A stretch of DNA of 38,681 bases from Mangrovicoccus ximenensis (GCF_003056725.1 NZ_QBKZ01000002.1:1-38681), one strand, 5' to 3'. Counted from the stretch's first letter, positions 16,644-25,183 are shown. The notes: generated by a model from the letters alone, not told the origin. Program-made: numbers and translations.

Positions 16644-17650
16644 GACGGGAGGAAGCCTGTTTGAGGATGGTTACGGTGTTGCTGCGGATCGTGGCGATCG
16701 ACAGGCTGCGGCGGTTGGTGCCGTCCGACAGGAAGCGGAAGGTGCCGGTCGCGCCCGAGAAGGCGCCCGCGCTCGACAGCGCCTGCGGGGTCAGCCCGGC
16801 CGGGCCGGACTTGCGCGCCTGTTCGGCGATCACGCGGATGCCGTCATAGGCCAGCGGCGCCAGCAGGTGCGGGGCATTGCCGTTGGCGGCGATGTAGCGC
16901 TGGTTGAACTCGCCGACCGGAGTGGTGTCGGGCATGGTGTACCAGCCGCCCTGCAGCCCCGGCAGTGAGGTGGCGGAGGGCGGACGGTCGAAGCGGGTCA
17001 TGCCCATGTACTGGAACTCGTTCGGCGGCAGGCCGTAATCCGGCAGCAGCCCGACCAGCGTCGGCAGCGCGGCATTGGTGTCCGAGGTCAGCAGCAGGCT
17101 GTCGGCGCCTGCGGCGCGCGCCGAGGCGGCGATGCCCGGCAGCGCGGCGGTCAGGCCCTCCTGCGACAGGTCGAAGGACCCGGTGCCCACCACCTGCACG
17201 CCGGTGCCCGAGAGGCCGCGGACCGCGGCGTCGCGGATCGCTTCCTCGGCGGTCGAATTGGCGTGGATGATGAACACCCGGCGCTTGCCCTGGCTGGCGG
17301 CATAGCTGCCCAGTTCGGCGGCGCGGTTGTCGAAGGTGTCGCTCATCATCAGGACGTTGCGCCCGGCGATGTCGGAATTGTTCGAGAAGGTCAGAACGGC
17401 GGTGTTCGTCGAGGCCATCACGGTGCCGACGGCGGCGGCGTTCTGCGCCAGGAGCGGGCCGAGGATGATGTTGGCGCCTTCCGCCTTGGCCTGCTGCGCG
17501 GCCTGCTGGGCGCGGCCGGGATCGGCGGCGGTCGAATAGGTGCGCAGCGTCACCAGCCCCGGCTCGGCTTCGGAGACCGCAAGCCGCGCGGCCTTGGTCA
17601 GGCTGTCGGCGATGATGCCGAATTGCGGATCGGCCGCGCCCGAGGGCCTC
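16624..17650 (-). pseudogene. penicillin-binding protein activator (LpoA-like, periplasmic-binding fold), N-terminus lost
   Basis: The frame from about 17650 reads ADPQFGIIADSLTKAARLAV, then AKAEGANIILGPLLAQNAAA, AVLTFSNNSDIAGRNVLMM and PLAYDGIRVIAEQARKSGPA, ending TILKQASSRLGAFGS. This matches the periplasmic-binding-protein domain of LpoA-like penicillin-binding-protein activators found before glnD in Rhodobacteraceae. The usual lipoprotein signal and the first 40-60 residues are missing. Instead the sequence joins, out of frame, the truncated M50 peptidase gene. An ATG at 17682 exists but precedes the join and is unlikely to be native. The stop lies 20 bases inside glnD. Confidence 0.75.
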
Positions 17651-19084
17651 GCGCACCTGGCCGTCCCAGGTCGCGTTGGCAAAGGCGTCGGGACGCGGGA
17701 TCACCACGCCCTCGGCAATCGTGTTCTGCGGCACCGGCACGAAGAGGAGACAGCCGAGGACCGCCGCCAGCGCGCCGCCGGTCACGGCGAAGGCGCGGCC
17801 GCGGTGGCGGCGCAGCGCGGGCGAGGTGAAGAGCCACCAGATGCCCTTCAGCACCGGCAGCACCAGCATCAGGAACAGCGCCCAGACCGCCAGCATCACC
17901 CCGATGAAGAAGAACCGCGTCGCCACCAGCCCGACGATCGCCACCATGATGAAGAAGCGGTAGACCCAGGCAGCGATGGCATAGGTGACGAACCAGAAAG
18001 GTTCATGCCGTCCGGTCACCGGCGACTCCGCCCAGTCCATGCCGAAGCCGTGCCGCTGGATCAGGTAGCCGAGATAGCGGTTCGAGCGCTGGCCAAGATT
18101 GGGGATCTCGAGGATGTCGCAGAGCGCGTAGTAGCCGTCGAAGCGCAGGAGCGGATTGCCGTTGAACAGCAGCGTCGACACCCCGCCGATCAGCATGACG
18201 TTGAAGGCCAGCGCCCGCAGGATGCCCTCCTCGGCATGGGCCCAGACGATCATCGCGATGGCGGCAAGCAGGATCTCGACGAGGATGCCGGCCGAGCAGA
18301 CCGCCGCCCGGCGCCATTTCTGCGGGAAGCCGATGCTGTCGGAGGCATCGACATAGGGCACCGGCATGAAGACCAGGAACATGATCCCGATCTCGTGCAC
18401 CTCGCCGCCCCAGCGCTTGATGAAATAGGCATGGCCCAGCTCGTGGCAGGCCTTCACGAAGGGATAGGCCAGCAACAGCAGCAGGATGTTGTCCCGCGCC
18501 AGCGTCCGGTCGAGCACGTTCTCGGTCAGCGGCCCCCAGTTCAGCGCCGCGGTGACCACGCCCCAGCCGACCACGCAGAGGAAGAGCAGGACCCCGAACC
18601 AGCTCAGCAACGGCCGCACCAGCGGGAAAGTCGCGCGCAGGAAGTCCTCGGGGTCGAAGACCGGCAGGCGCAGCGCCAGCGGGTTCAGCACCGAGCGGAT
18701 CAGCGTCTGCCGCGCCTGGCGGCGGCCGCGCTCGGAGATCTCGATGATGTCGGCAGGAACATCGCCCGACAGCACATCCGCCGAATAGAGCTGTCCGACG
18801 AGGCGCACCAGCTCGTCCTGGGTGACCGCGTCGATCTCGAAGGCCGCGACCGCGTGCTCCCAGATCTCCTCAAGCGTGCGGCTGCCATCCATCATGCAGA
18901 CCAGCCGGTAGGTCTCGGGGGTGAAGCGGTGGAACCGCCCAGACAGCCGGTCCTGCAGCACGAACCACAGCTTGCCGCGGTAGAGATGGCGGTGGATGCG
19001 GACATGCGCGCGCAGCCGCGGGCGGAACCCCGCGACGCGGTACCAGGACGAGGCGCGCCAGCTGCGGGTCTTCAAGGCTGCCAC
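17640..19084 (-). pseudogene. PqqD-like domain / M50 (site-2 protease) membrane peptidase, C-terminal part lost
   Basis: Starting at GTG 19084 (CTGGAG upstream) the product opens with a PqqD-like winged-helix segment (LSGRFHRFTPETYRLVCMMD, TLEEIWEHAV and LVRLVGQLYSADVLSGD, about residues 48-105). Then comes a multispanning M50 core: zinc motif FVKACHELGHAYFIKRWGG, the second motif NGNPLLRFDGYYALCDILEI, and a helical hairpin region up to GCLLFVPVPQNTIAEGVVIP. Recognisable sequence stops at WDGQVREALG, near 17645; family members usually continue with a HlyD-like barrel. After that the frame runs antisense of useful sequence to 16844. It overlaps the GAF-HlyD gene by about 13 bases, so the two form a pair. 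PqqD-like domains bind peptide leaders, so a peptide-export or processing role is possible but unproven. Confidence 0.75.
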
Positions 19085-20292
19085 CTCCAGAGCGCGAGCC
19101 GCGCCCAGTCGGCAAGGTCATGGAACAGCACCCAGCCGAGCCGCCGTTCGCCGATCTCGGTGCGCGACACGCCCTCCATGCCGGGACGCGCCCGCTCGAA
19201 GCCCTCGGCCAGCGCGGCCTCGACGACGAAGAAGTTGCGCCCCTCGCCCTGCCGCGCCAGCGGGGTGATGCGTTCGACCTGGTAGCCATGCGGCTCGTCG
19301 GGGAAGGCCGAGAGGCGCAGGCTGCCCTGCTGTCCCGGGGCGATCTGGGCGATGTCGCGCTCGTCGATCTCGAGCATGACGCGGAACCCGTCCAGGGGGG
19401 CGATGCGGAACAGGGTCTGGCCGCGCTCCACCGCGCCGCCGACCGACTGGCTCAGGTCGCCCTCGACCACGTAGCCGTCGAAAGGCGCGCGGATCCGGGT
19501 GCGGGCCAGCTGTTCCCCGACCAGGCCCAGCTGCGCATCGGTCTGCTCCAGCTGGGCGCGGATGATCGAGGCTTCGGCAACCTCGCGCGCGGCGATGGCG
19601 CGGTCGAGCTCGCGGGTCTTCTGCTGGCGCGCGGTGGCGAGGCGCAGCTTTTCCAGCGCCAGATCCTTCTCGTCGAGCACGGCGAGGATCTGCCCTTCCG
19701 TCACCTGGTCGCCCGCCCGCGCCGCCTGCGCGGCGAGATAGCCGTTGAACGGCGCGATCACGCTGCGCTGCACCTTGCCTTCCAGCCGCACCGGGGCGGT
19801 CACGTCATATTCCGCCGGAAGGAGATAGAGCGCCGCCGCCGCCGCCGCGACGCCGAGCGTGGCGAGCTTGGCGCCGAAATGGCGCGGGCCGACGAGGGCG
19901 GCCAGTCCGCGGCGCAGGCTGGCAAAAATCTTGGCGGGCAGCCAGCGGCTGTCCTTGCGGCGGTCCTCGATGATCGGCCCGGCAATCGCGGCGACCGCGT
20001 CGCAGACCTCGACGTCCCGTGCGGTGAAGGGCATGTCGCGGCGGCGCTCGAAGGTCAGCGCGCCGGTGATCTCGCTGCCCGCGATCATCGGGATGGTCAG
20101 CACCGATCCCACCCCATGCGAGGCGGCCAGTTCCCCGGCGGCGCGGGAGACGCGGAATTCCCAGTCCTCGGGCGCGGGCCAGAGGATCACCGCCTCCTGG
20201 TCGGCGGCCTCGTCCATGGCGAGCCCGACCTCGCGCACCAGGCTGGCGCGCTTGCCGAAGCCCGCCGCCGAGGACACCGCGCGGATCCGCAT
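19072..20292 (-). pseudogene. GAF-domain HlyD family membrane fusion protein, N-terminus cut at a breakpoint
   Basis: About 406 residues remain. The N-terminal 110 form part of a GAF-like domain (ILWPAPEDWEFRVSRAAGEL, then GSVLTIPMIAGSEITGALTF and RDVEVCDAVAAIAGPIIEDR). A single membrane segment follows (ATLGVAAAAAALYLLPAEYD), then a HlyD pattern: VIAPFNGYLAAQAARAGDQV with TEGQILAVLDEKDL as first lipoyl half, a coiled coil, RIRAPFDGYVVEGDLSQSVG as second half, and a beta-barrel. Such fusion proteins span the periplasm in type I exporters. The gene overlaps the M50 gene start and belongs with it. The 5' end meets the DctM fragment head-to-head at 20292; normal members have a longer N-terminus, so the ATG at 20292 is judged not native. 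The C-terminal part is intact. Confidence 0.75.
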
Positions 20293-21236
20293 CCGCCCCG
20301 GCGGTCTTCACCCGGCTGGCGCTGCCCGAGATGGAGGCGCGCGGCTATGACCGGCGCCTGGCCGCCGGCGTCGTGGCGGTGGGCGGCACGCTGGCCGCGC
20401 TGATCCCGCCCTCGGCGATCCTGGTGATCTACGGCATCATCGTCGAGCAGTCGGTGGCGAAGCTGCTGATGGCCGGGTTGGTGCCGGGGGTGATCTCGAT
20501 CATCGTCTATCTCGTGGTGATCACCGTGGTGGTGAAGATGAAGCCCGGGCTGGCGCCTCTGGAGCCGTCGACCACCTTCGGCGAGAAGCTGCGGGCGCTG
20601 CCGCAGGTCAGCGGCGTCTTCGCGGTGGTCGGCGTGATCCTCGGCGGCATCTATCTCGGCTGGATGACGCCCACCGAATCCGCAGGCGTGGCCACCGCGA
20701 TCATCCTCTGCATGGCGTTGTGGAAGCGCATCGGCCTCGGCGATTTCCGCGACGGGCTCCTGGACACGGTGCGCACCACGGTGATGATCTTCATGGTGAT
20801 CTGGGGCGTGATGATCTTCGTGCGCTTCCTCGCCTTCACCGGCCTGCCGGGCGAGGTCACCGAATGGGTCACCGGGCTCGACATGCCCCGCTGGGCGATC
20901 ATGGCCGGGATCATCGTGATGTACCTGCTGCTGGGGATGATCCTCGACGGGCTCGGCATGATGATGCTGACCCTGCCGGTGGTGTTCCCCGCTGTCACGG
21001 CGCTCGGCTACGACCCGATCTGGTTCGGCATCCTGCTGGTCAAGCTGATCGAGGTCGGGGTTGTGACGCCGCCGGTGGGGCTCAATTGCTACGTGGTCAG
21101 CGGCATCCGTCCCGACATCCCGCTGCAATCGGTGTTCCGCGGCGTGACGCCCTTCCTCGTCGGCGAGATCGTCATCATCGGGATCATCCTGGCCTTCCCC
21201 GAGCTGATCCTGTTCCTGCCCGAGCTGATGGGCTGA
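20292..21236 (+). pseudogene. second TRAP transporter DctM, N-terminal third lost
   Basis: The open frame from the breakpoint reads PAVFTRLALPEMEARGYDRR, then LAAGVVAVGGTLAALIPPSA and ILVIYGIIVEQSVAKLLMAG, GWMTPTESAGVATAI, and WFGILLVKLIEVGVVTPPVG with LNCYVVSGI near the end. This covers the last 310 or so of the usual 430 residues of DctM; the first four or five membrane segments and the SGSSAAT motif just before PAVFTR are missing. It differs strongly from the intact DctM at 5-6.3 kb, so it is not a duplicate. It meets the GAF-HlyD gene head-to-head. The ATG at 20331 is internal. A long perfect hairpin follows the stop. Confidence 0.85.
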
Positions 21237-21241
21237 GAGGG

Positions 21242-21273
21242 GCGAAGGGCCGGCGGACATGCCGGCCCTTCGC
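21242..21273 (+). terminator. terminator hairpin after the DctM remnant
   Basis: Thirteen-base perfect arms GCGAAGGGCCGGC (21242-21254) and GCCGGCCCTTCGC (21261-21273) surround a six-base loop, six bases after the stop codon. No long T-run follows, as is common in GC-rich alphaproteobacteria. It could serve the convergent fragment on the other strand as well. Confidence 0.75.
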
Positions 21274-21276
21274 GCA

Positions 21277-21375
21277 TCAGCGGACCGGCGAGATCGCCAG
21301 CGGGCGCAGGATCTCGTGGCGCGCCGCCCCGGCGGCGGTGGCGAACGGGTCTTCGCCCGGCTCATGCGGCGGCGG
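21277..21375 (-). pseudogene. 30-codon C-terminal fragment, possibly of a YciI-like protein
   Basis: The minus-strand frame ending at the TGA at 21277-21279 reads GEDPFATAAGAARHEILRPL and ends AISPVR. The DPF-x-x-x-G-x-A-x-x-E-I pattern resembles the end of YCII-related proteins. It begins where urtB similarity ends (about 21380) and is in a different frame from urtB. Too short for a firm call. Confidence 0.3.
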
Positions 21376-21379
21376 GCCG

Positions 21380-21773
21380 GGTCGGGGTGACGCAGCGTCA
21401 TCGTGCCGATCGCGGTGCGGATGTCGCGGCGCAGGCTGTTGTTCACCCGGATCCGCTCGGACCCGCGCGACGGAATTTCGCCATAGTCTTCGCCGGTCAG
21501 GATATCGGCGGCGAAGTCGTCCCGCCCCTCGGAGCGGACCGCGACCACGCGCCCGTTCGAGTCGAGCACTTCGAGATCGCCTTCGAGCAGCACTTCGAGC
21601 ACCCGGAGCGCCCGGTCGTCGCCGGTCGCGGCGATCTGCGCCACCACTGCGGCGCGGTCGTCATAGCTGCCCTCCGGCAGCGCCGGGACCAGCTCTTCGA
21701 GGGTCTGCGCGAGGCCGAGCGAGGCCCAGAGGCAGAGCGCGATGGACGGCAACAGGCGGGTCAGCAGGCGCAT
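21380..21773 (-). pseudogene. urtB: urtB urea ABC transporter permease, only the N-terminal extracytoplasmic part left
   Basis: Starting at ATG 21773 behind GGAGGCC, the frame has a signal peptide (LLPSIALCLWASLGLAQ), then LVPALPEGSYDDRAAVVAQI, DRALRVLEVLLEGDLEVLDS, and SRGSERIRVNNSLRRDIRTA with LRHPDPARRR. This is the periplasmic N-terminal region of UrtB, where the family reads LVPALAEGSYDDRAAAVEAL and ERIRVNNRLRR. All membrane segments of the permease (usually about 300 more residues) are missing beyond roughly 21380. It lies 75 bases after urtA, in the usual urtA-urtB order, so urea uptake from this locus should not work even though the binding protein is intact. Confidence 0.85.
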
Positions 21774-21848
21774 GGGGCGGGCCTCCGGCGGAACAGGGAA
21801 GGGCGGCCCCCCGCCCGGGGGGAGCCGCCGCGTGAGGTCAGGACGCGG

Positions 21849-23126
21849 TCACTCGGCGCCGCAGGTCTCGGTCTCGGTGTTGTAGTTGCCGCAGTTCAGC
21901 TCCACCCAGTCGGATTTGAGCGGTGCGGATTCCGGCAGGAAGTCCGACCAGGCGTCGCCCGGCACCAGCTCCTCGGTTTCCCAGACGACGTCGAACTGGC
22001 CGTCATCCTGGATCTCGCCGACGAAGACCGGCTTGGTGATGTGGTGGTTCGGCAGCATGGTCGAGATGCCGCCCGTCAGGTTCGGCGCCTCGGTGCCCGG
22101 CAGCGCCGCGATCACCGCGTCGGCATCGGTGGTGCCTGCGGCCTCGACGGCCTTCACCCACATGTTGAAGCCGACGTAATGGGCTTCCATCGGGTCGTTG
22201 GTGACGCGGTCCTCGTTGCCGGTGAATTCCCACCAGGCCTCGATGAACTCGTCGTTCTCCGGAGTGTCGATCGACATGAAGTAGTTCCAGGCCGCCAGGT
22301 GGCCGACCAGCGGGCCGGTGTCGAGGCCCGAGAGCTCTTCCTCGCCGACCGAGAAGGCGACGACGGGAATGTCCTCTGCCGAGACGCCCTGGTTGCCCAG
22401 TTCCTTGTAGAACGGCACGTTGGCGTCGCCGTTGATCGTCGAGACCACGGCGGTCTTCTTGCCGGCCGAGCCGAATTCCTTGATGTCGGACACGATCGTC
22501 TGCCAGTCGGAATGGCCGAACGGCGTGTAGTTGATCATGATGTCCTCTTCGGCCACGCCCTTGTCCTTCAGGTAGGCCTCGAGAATCTTGTTGGTGGTGC
22601 GCGGATAGACGTAGTCGGTGCCTGCCAGCACCCAGCGCTCCACGCCCTCGTTCTCCATCAGGTAGTCGACCGCCGGGATCGCCTGCTGGTTCGGGGCGGC
22701 GCCGGTGTAGAACACGTTGCGCTGCGATTCCTCGCCTTCGTACTGCACCGGGTAGAACAGGATCGAGTTCAGCTCCTCGAAGACCGGCAGGACGGATTTC
22801 CGCGACACCGAGGTCCAGCAGCCGAACACCACGTCGACGCCGTTGCCCTCGATCAGCTCGCGCGCCTTCTCGGCGAAGAGCGGCCAGTCGGAGGCCGGGT
22901 CGACGACGACCGCCTCGAGCTGCTTGCCCATGACGCCGCCCTTCTTGTTCTGCTCGTCGATGAGCATCAGCATGGCGTCTTTCAGCGTGGTCTCGGAAAT
23001 GGCCATCGTTCCCGAGAGGGAGTGCAGGATGCCGACCTTGATCGTGTCTTCCTGCGCCATCGCGGTGGAGCCCATCAGCATGGCGGCCGTGCCGAAGCCG
23101 AGCAGCGTCTTGGTGAATTTGGTCAT
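21849..23126 (-). CDS. urtA: urea ABC transporter substrate-binding protein UrtA
   Basis: A 425-residue periplasmic binding protein with a signal peptide (LLGFGTAAMLMGSTAMA). Family stretches are EDTIKVGILHSLSGTMAISE, VDVVFGCWTSVSRKSVLPVF with NSILFYPVQYEGEESQRNVF, and GTDYVYPRTTNKILEAYLKD. These are the near-invariant regions of UrtA, the high-affinity urea receptor of the UrtABCDE transporter. The ATG at 23126 follows AGGGGAAACC. The gene is intact. An upstream region of about 250 bases holds a 14-base palindrome (23374-23387) that may be the operator. Expression of urt operons is usually tied to nitrogen limitation, which fits the glnD gene nearby, though no NtrC or sigma-54 site was identified with confidence. 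Confidence 0.95.
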   Translation of the reverse strand: MTKFTKTLLGFGTAAMLMGSTAMAQEDTIKVGILHSLSGTMAISETTLKDAMLMLIDEQNKKGGVMGKQLEAVVVDPASDWPLFAEKARELIEGNGVDVVFGCWTSVSRKSVLPVFEELNSILFYPVQYEGEESQRNVFYTGAAPNQQAIPAVDYLMENEGVERWVLAGTDYVYPRTTNKILEAYLKDKGVAEEDIMINYTPFGHSDWQTIVSDIKEFGSAGKKTAVVSTINGDANVPFYKELGNQGVSAEDIPVVAFSVGEEELSGLDTGPLVGHLAAWNYFMSIDTPENDEFIEAWWEFTGNEDRVTNDPMEAHYVGFNMWVKAVEAAGTTDADAVIAALPGTEAPNLTGGISTMLPNHHITKPVFVGEIQDDGQFDVVWETEELVPGDAWSDFLPESAPLKSDWVELNCGNYNTETETCGAE

Positions 23127-23373
23127 CTAACGGTTTCCCCTGAAATTGGGACGGCTCGGCCGGCAGTTTCCGCACTGTCGGTTGTCGCGCCGTTGTCCCC
23201 CCGCCGTCCCTGTCTGCGGAAGCAGGTCCCTGCGGACCGCCCCCCTGTTGGCGGCGCCCGCTCGGGGCGCCTGCGCAGGAGGCTTCGCAACATGGGCCAT
23301 GCAACGGAACTGCGAAGCGCGGGGGCAGGTGCCGGACCGTGCGAAATAAGTCGCGACTGCCTGCGCTTTTTGC

Positions 23374-23387
23374 GATTGTGTACAATC
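23374..23387. promoter_or_regulatory. palindromic operator candidate upstream of urtA
   Basis: GATTGT and ACAATC flank a GT centre. The TTGTnTACAA-like core is typical of GntR/FadR-type operators. It lies about 250 bases before urtA and about 125 bases from the cobS tail, within the least GC-rich part of the intergenic region. Confidence 0.45.
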
Positions 23388-23510
23388 AGTAAGCAGATCG
23401 TGAAAAATTGTGCAGTCCGGCGGGGTGGGCGGCCTTCGCGCCGCCCGGAGCAGGGTTGCCCGGCAACTGCGCCAGGCCCCCCATATATTGCATGGACATA
23501 TCGGCGGACA

Positions 23511-23687
23511 TCAGCCGCCCGGGGCGAGCAGCGTGAGCGCCCCCAGCATCAGGCAGATTTCGCTGCAGATCTGCACCGCGCCCAGCACGTCGCCGGTCTG
23601 CCCGCCGATCCGCGCCCGCGCGTACCGTCCGAGGCCGGCGGCAAGCATCCCGGCGGCGAGGGCGGCCAGCCGTGGCATCGGACCCGG
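23511..23687 (-). pseudogene. cobS: C-terminal fragment of cobS (adenosylcobinamide-GDP ribazoletransferase)
   Basis: The frame ending at 23511 reads PRLAALAAGMLAAGLGRYAR, ARIGGQTGDVLGAVQICSEI and CLMLGALTLLAPGG. The GGQTGDVLGA motif is the conserved late motif of CobS, the membrane enzyme that joins the cobamide lower ligand in cobalamin synthesis. Only the last 55 or so of about 250 residues remain. Upstream (higher coordinates) the sequence changes directly into the IstB P-loop region of the IS21 remnant near 23688, so the breakpoint removed both most of cobS and the end of istB. Confidence 0.8.
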
Positions 23688-23728
23688 CGAGCTGTGGATA
23701 CCTGCGTCTTTCCCGTGCCGGGCCCGCC

Positions 23729-23768
23729 CCCTCTCGGGCATTGCTACGCGATACCCTGCCGGGCAGCG
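23729..23768. repeat. palindromic insertion, family B (copy B3, in istB)
   Basis: Net 40-nt insertion splitting the istB P-loop between VLI and GGPGTGK. Flanks CCCTCTCGGG and CCTGCCGGGCAGCG match copies B1 and B2; the stem (GGGTATCGC / GCAATGCCC on the minus strand) has mismatches, so this copy is the most diverged. Confidence 0.75.
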
Positions 23769-23801
23769 GATCAGGACGGCATTGCGGGCGCCGTCGAGGA
23801 T

Positions 23802-23838
23802 CGAGCCAGCGTGTCGCCATCGGTCCGAGACCGCTGGC
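23802..23838. repeat. palindromic insertion, family A (copy A9, in istB)
   Basis: Minus-strand core CTCGGACCGATGGCG between arms CCAGCG (23806-23811 as read on plus) and CGCTGG (23832-23837). A unit of 37 nt inserted after LHRC. Confidence 0.85.
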
Positions 23839-24102
23839 GAGGGCAGCGGTGGAGCTGTCGCACGAGCGCCTCGCCGATTTCGCTGGCTTCGAAGCGGAAC
23901 CCGGCCATGTCCTTGCAGGCCGGAAAGCGCGCGGCCTTCATGTGGCAGGCGATGGAGCGGACCTCGCGTTCCGCGCGCCCTGCCTTGAGCAGCTGCGACA
24001 GGATCGGGGTTCAATCGTCGGGGAAACGATCCCCCGGATCGTTTCCTGATCCTCCTCATGCCTCGAAGGCTGGCGCGCCCTGGCTCATCAGATCGTCCAC
24101 CG

Positions 24103-24132
24103 GTCACGCCGCAGGCGTGCCTTGGGCACGAC
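24103..24132. repeat. palindromic insertion, family C (copy C3, in istB)
   Basis: Same double-hairpin skeleton as C1 and C2 (GTGCC/GGCAC and CACGCC/GGCGTG on the minus strand), inserted after the SLKMYGMA block and shifting frame. Confidence 0.85.
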
Positions 24133-24530
24133 GCCATGCCGTACATCTTCAGGCTGCGCGAGCCATGACGGCGATCGCGCCGCTGGCCGGACCATGACGC
24201 ATTGCGGCTCTCCTGCTCCCTGCCGCGCAGGCCGTCATGGCGCCCGACATCCGCCTTGGGCTCCTTCGACAGCGCCAGCGCCTCCGGAGGCGTGACCTCG
24301 GGCAGGCTGGGCGCGGCACCGGTCAGCCGGTGCAGGAGGTCCAGGACATGGGTCTTGGCAGGGACGCCGGCCTCCAGGGCCATTTCCACCGCGCGGAGCA
24401 CGGCAGCCCCGTCGGGCTGCAGCACCGGGGCCAGGATATCGGCCATCTCCCGGTCGCCGCCCGGCCGCTTCGGCAGCTGATGCTGGAGGGTCCGGACGGC
24501 GTCGGGCAATTCCGCGAGGGGAGCGTTCGC

Positions 24531-24567
24531 CATGGGTCTCGAACCGGTGGCGACCACATGGCTCACT
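24531..24567. repeat. palindromic insertion, family A (copy A8, in istA)
   Basis: Core CTCGAACCGGTGGCG with arms GCCATG (24529-24534) and CATGGC (24557-24562). Net 37 nt between KPGALR and NAPLAELPDA of IstA; shifts frame. Confidence 0.85.
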
Positions 24568-24696
24568 CCGGAGCGCGCCAGGCTTCCTCCGGATGACGGC
24601 GAGGCAGTGCCGCCAGCCGTAGATGGTCCGGTTCGGCAGATGGTGGGAGCGCTGGATCAGCCGCCCATGCTCGCAGAGGATCTGCCCCTCGGCGGC

Positions 24697-24726
24697 GTCA
24701 CGCCACAGGCGTGCCTCCGGCACGAC
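24697..24726. repeat. palindromic insertion, family C (copy C1, in istA)
   Basis: Net in-frame insertion of 27 nt between RLVVV and AEGQILCE of IstA, adding PEARLWRDA. Same skeleton as C2 and C3 with different loop bases. Confidence 0.85.
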
Positions 24727-24774
24727 GACAAGGCGGCCGGGGTGGATCCGGAGGCTGACGGGGCGGTTGGCGAA

Positions 24775-24822
24775 GGGTGCGCAGGGACCGTGGCGCCTGT
24801 GGCGCCGCGAAAGCCCGCAGCA
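24775..24822. repeat. degenerate family A-like insertion (copy A10, in istA)
   Basis: Contains GGGACCGTGGCGCC, similar to the family A core but without CTC before it, between imperfect arms GTGCGCAGGG and CCCGCAGCAC. It separates the RCSVP block from FANRPVSL in IstA. Confidence 0.5.
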
Positions 24823-24858
24823 CGGAACGCTGCAGCGGTTGCGCTCGAAGGTGATCAG

Positions 24859-24900
24859 GCCCCCTCTCGGCGATTGCCCGCAATCGCCTGCCGGGCTACG
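24859..24900. repeat. palindromic insertion, family B (copy B1, in istA)
   Basis: Arms GGCGATTGC (24869-24877) and GCAATCGCC (24880-24888), perfect, two-base centre. Net 39 nt, in frame, between KRVSPT and LITFERN of IstA. Near-identical to B2 in the IS66 gene. Confidence 0.88.
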
Positions 24901-25086
24901 GGTGGGCGACACCCGCTTGCTCTGCTCGACGAAGCCGTCGAAGGCCGTCGGCAGCGGCATCAGCGCTGTCCTCTCCGCGGCCCAGGCATCCGCGATGCTG
25001 CCCGGCAGCGTGCCATGCCGGGTCTCTCCCCGGAGCTCGATGCAGCGCTGTTCCAGCCAGCCGTTCATCGCCGCCAGGTCGGGGAG

Positions 25087-25123
25087 TTGCCCATTGTGGC
25101 GCCATTGGTCCGAGCCCAATGGG
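25087..25123. repeat. palindromic insertion, family A (copy A2, in istA)
   Basis: Minus-strand core CTCGGACCAATGGCG, arms CCCATTG and CAATGGG. Exactly 37 nt between the VPP and LPDLAAMN blocks of IstA; shifts frame. About 40 of 48 positions agree with copy A1 in the IS5 gene when flanks are included. Confidence 0.9.
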
Positions 25124-25183
25124 CGGCGGCACCAGCTGGAGGATCCGGTGGCGGGCGTCCTGCACGTTCTTCTCGACCTGTCC

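Larger units (their letters stand above)
23688..24190 (-). pseudogene. istB: istB ATPase remnant of the IS21 element, interrupted by C, A and B insertions and cut at the P-loop
   Basis: Blocks in order are SLKMYGMA, then VDDLMSQGAPAFEA (after re-framing), ILSQLLKAGRAEREVRSIAC, HMKAARFPACKDMAGFRFEA, SEIGEALVRQLHRC, LDGARNAVLI and finally GTGKT. This is the N-terminal third of IstB-like ATPases, where the family reads REARSIAYQMKAAKFPAYRDL ... NEALVRQLHRCEFLEGAHNVVLIGGPGTGKTH. A C insertion (24103-24132) lies after GMA, an A insertion (23802-23838) after LHRC, and a B insertion (23729-23768) between VLI and the Walker A glycine-rich loop. The rest of the ATPase is absent at the cobS breakpoint. 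No start codon is obvious. Confidence 0.75.

Noticed and set aside
23280..23340. Sigma-54 promoter for urtA (TGGCCC ... TTGC on the minus strand)
   Set aside because: The GG-to-GC spacing is eight bases where about ten is needed, so it does not fit the consensus.
21387..24197. A 936-codon plus-strand frame opposite urtA
   Set aside because: Antisense of urtA and urtB with no recognisable domain; the minus-strand proteins are certain.
24859..24900. Family B hairpins as intrinsic terminators
   Set aside because: They lie inside coding blocks of transposase genes, have two-base centres and no T-run, and occur in the same form in unrelated genes.
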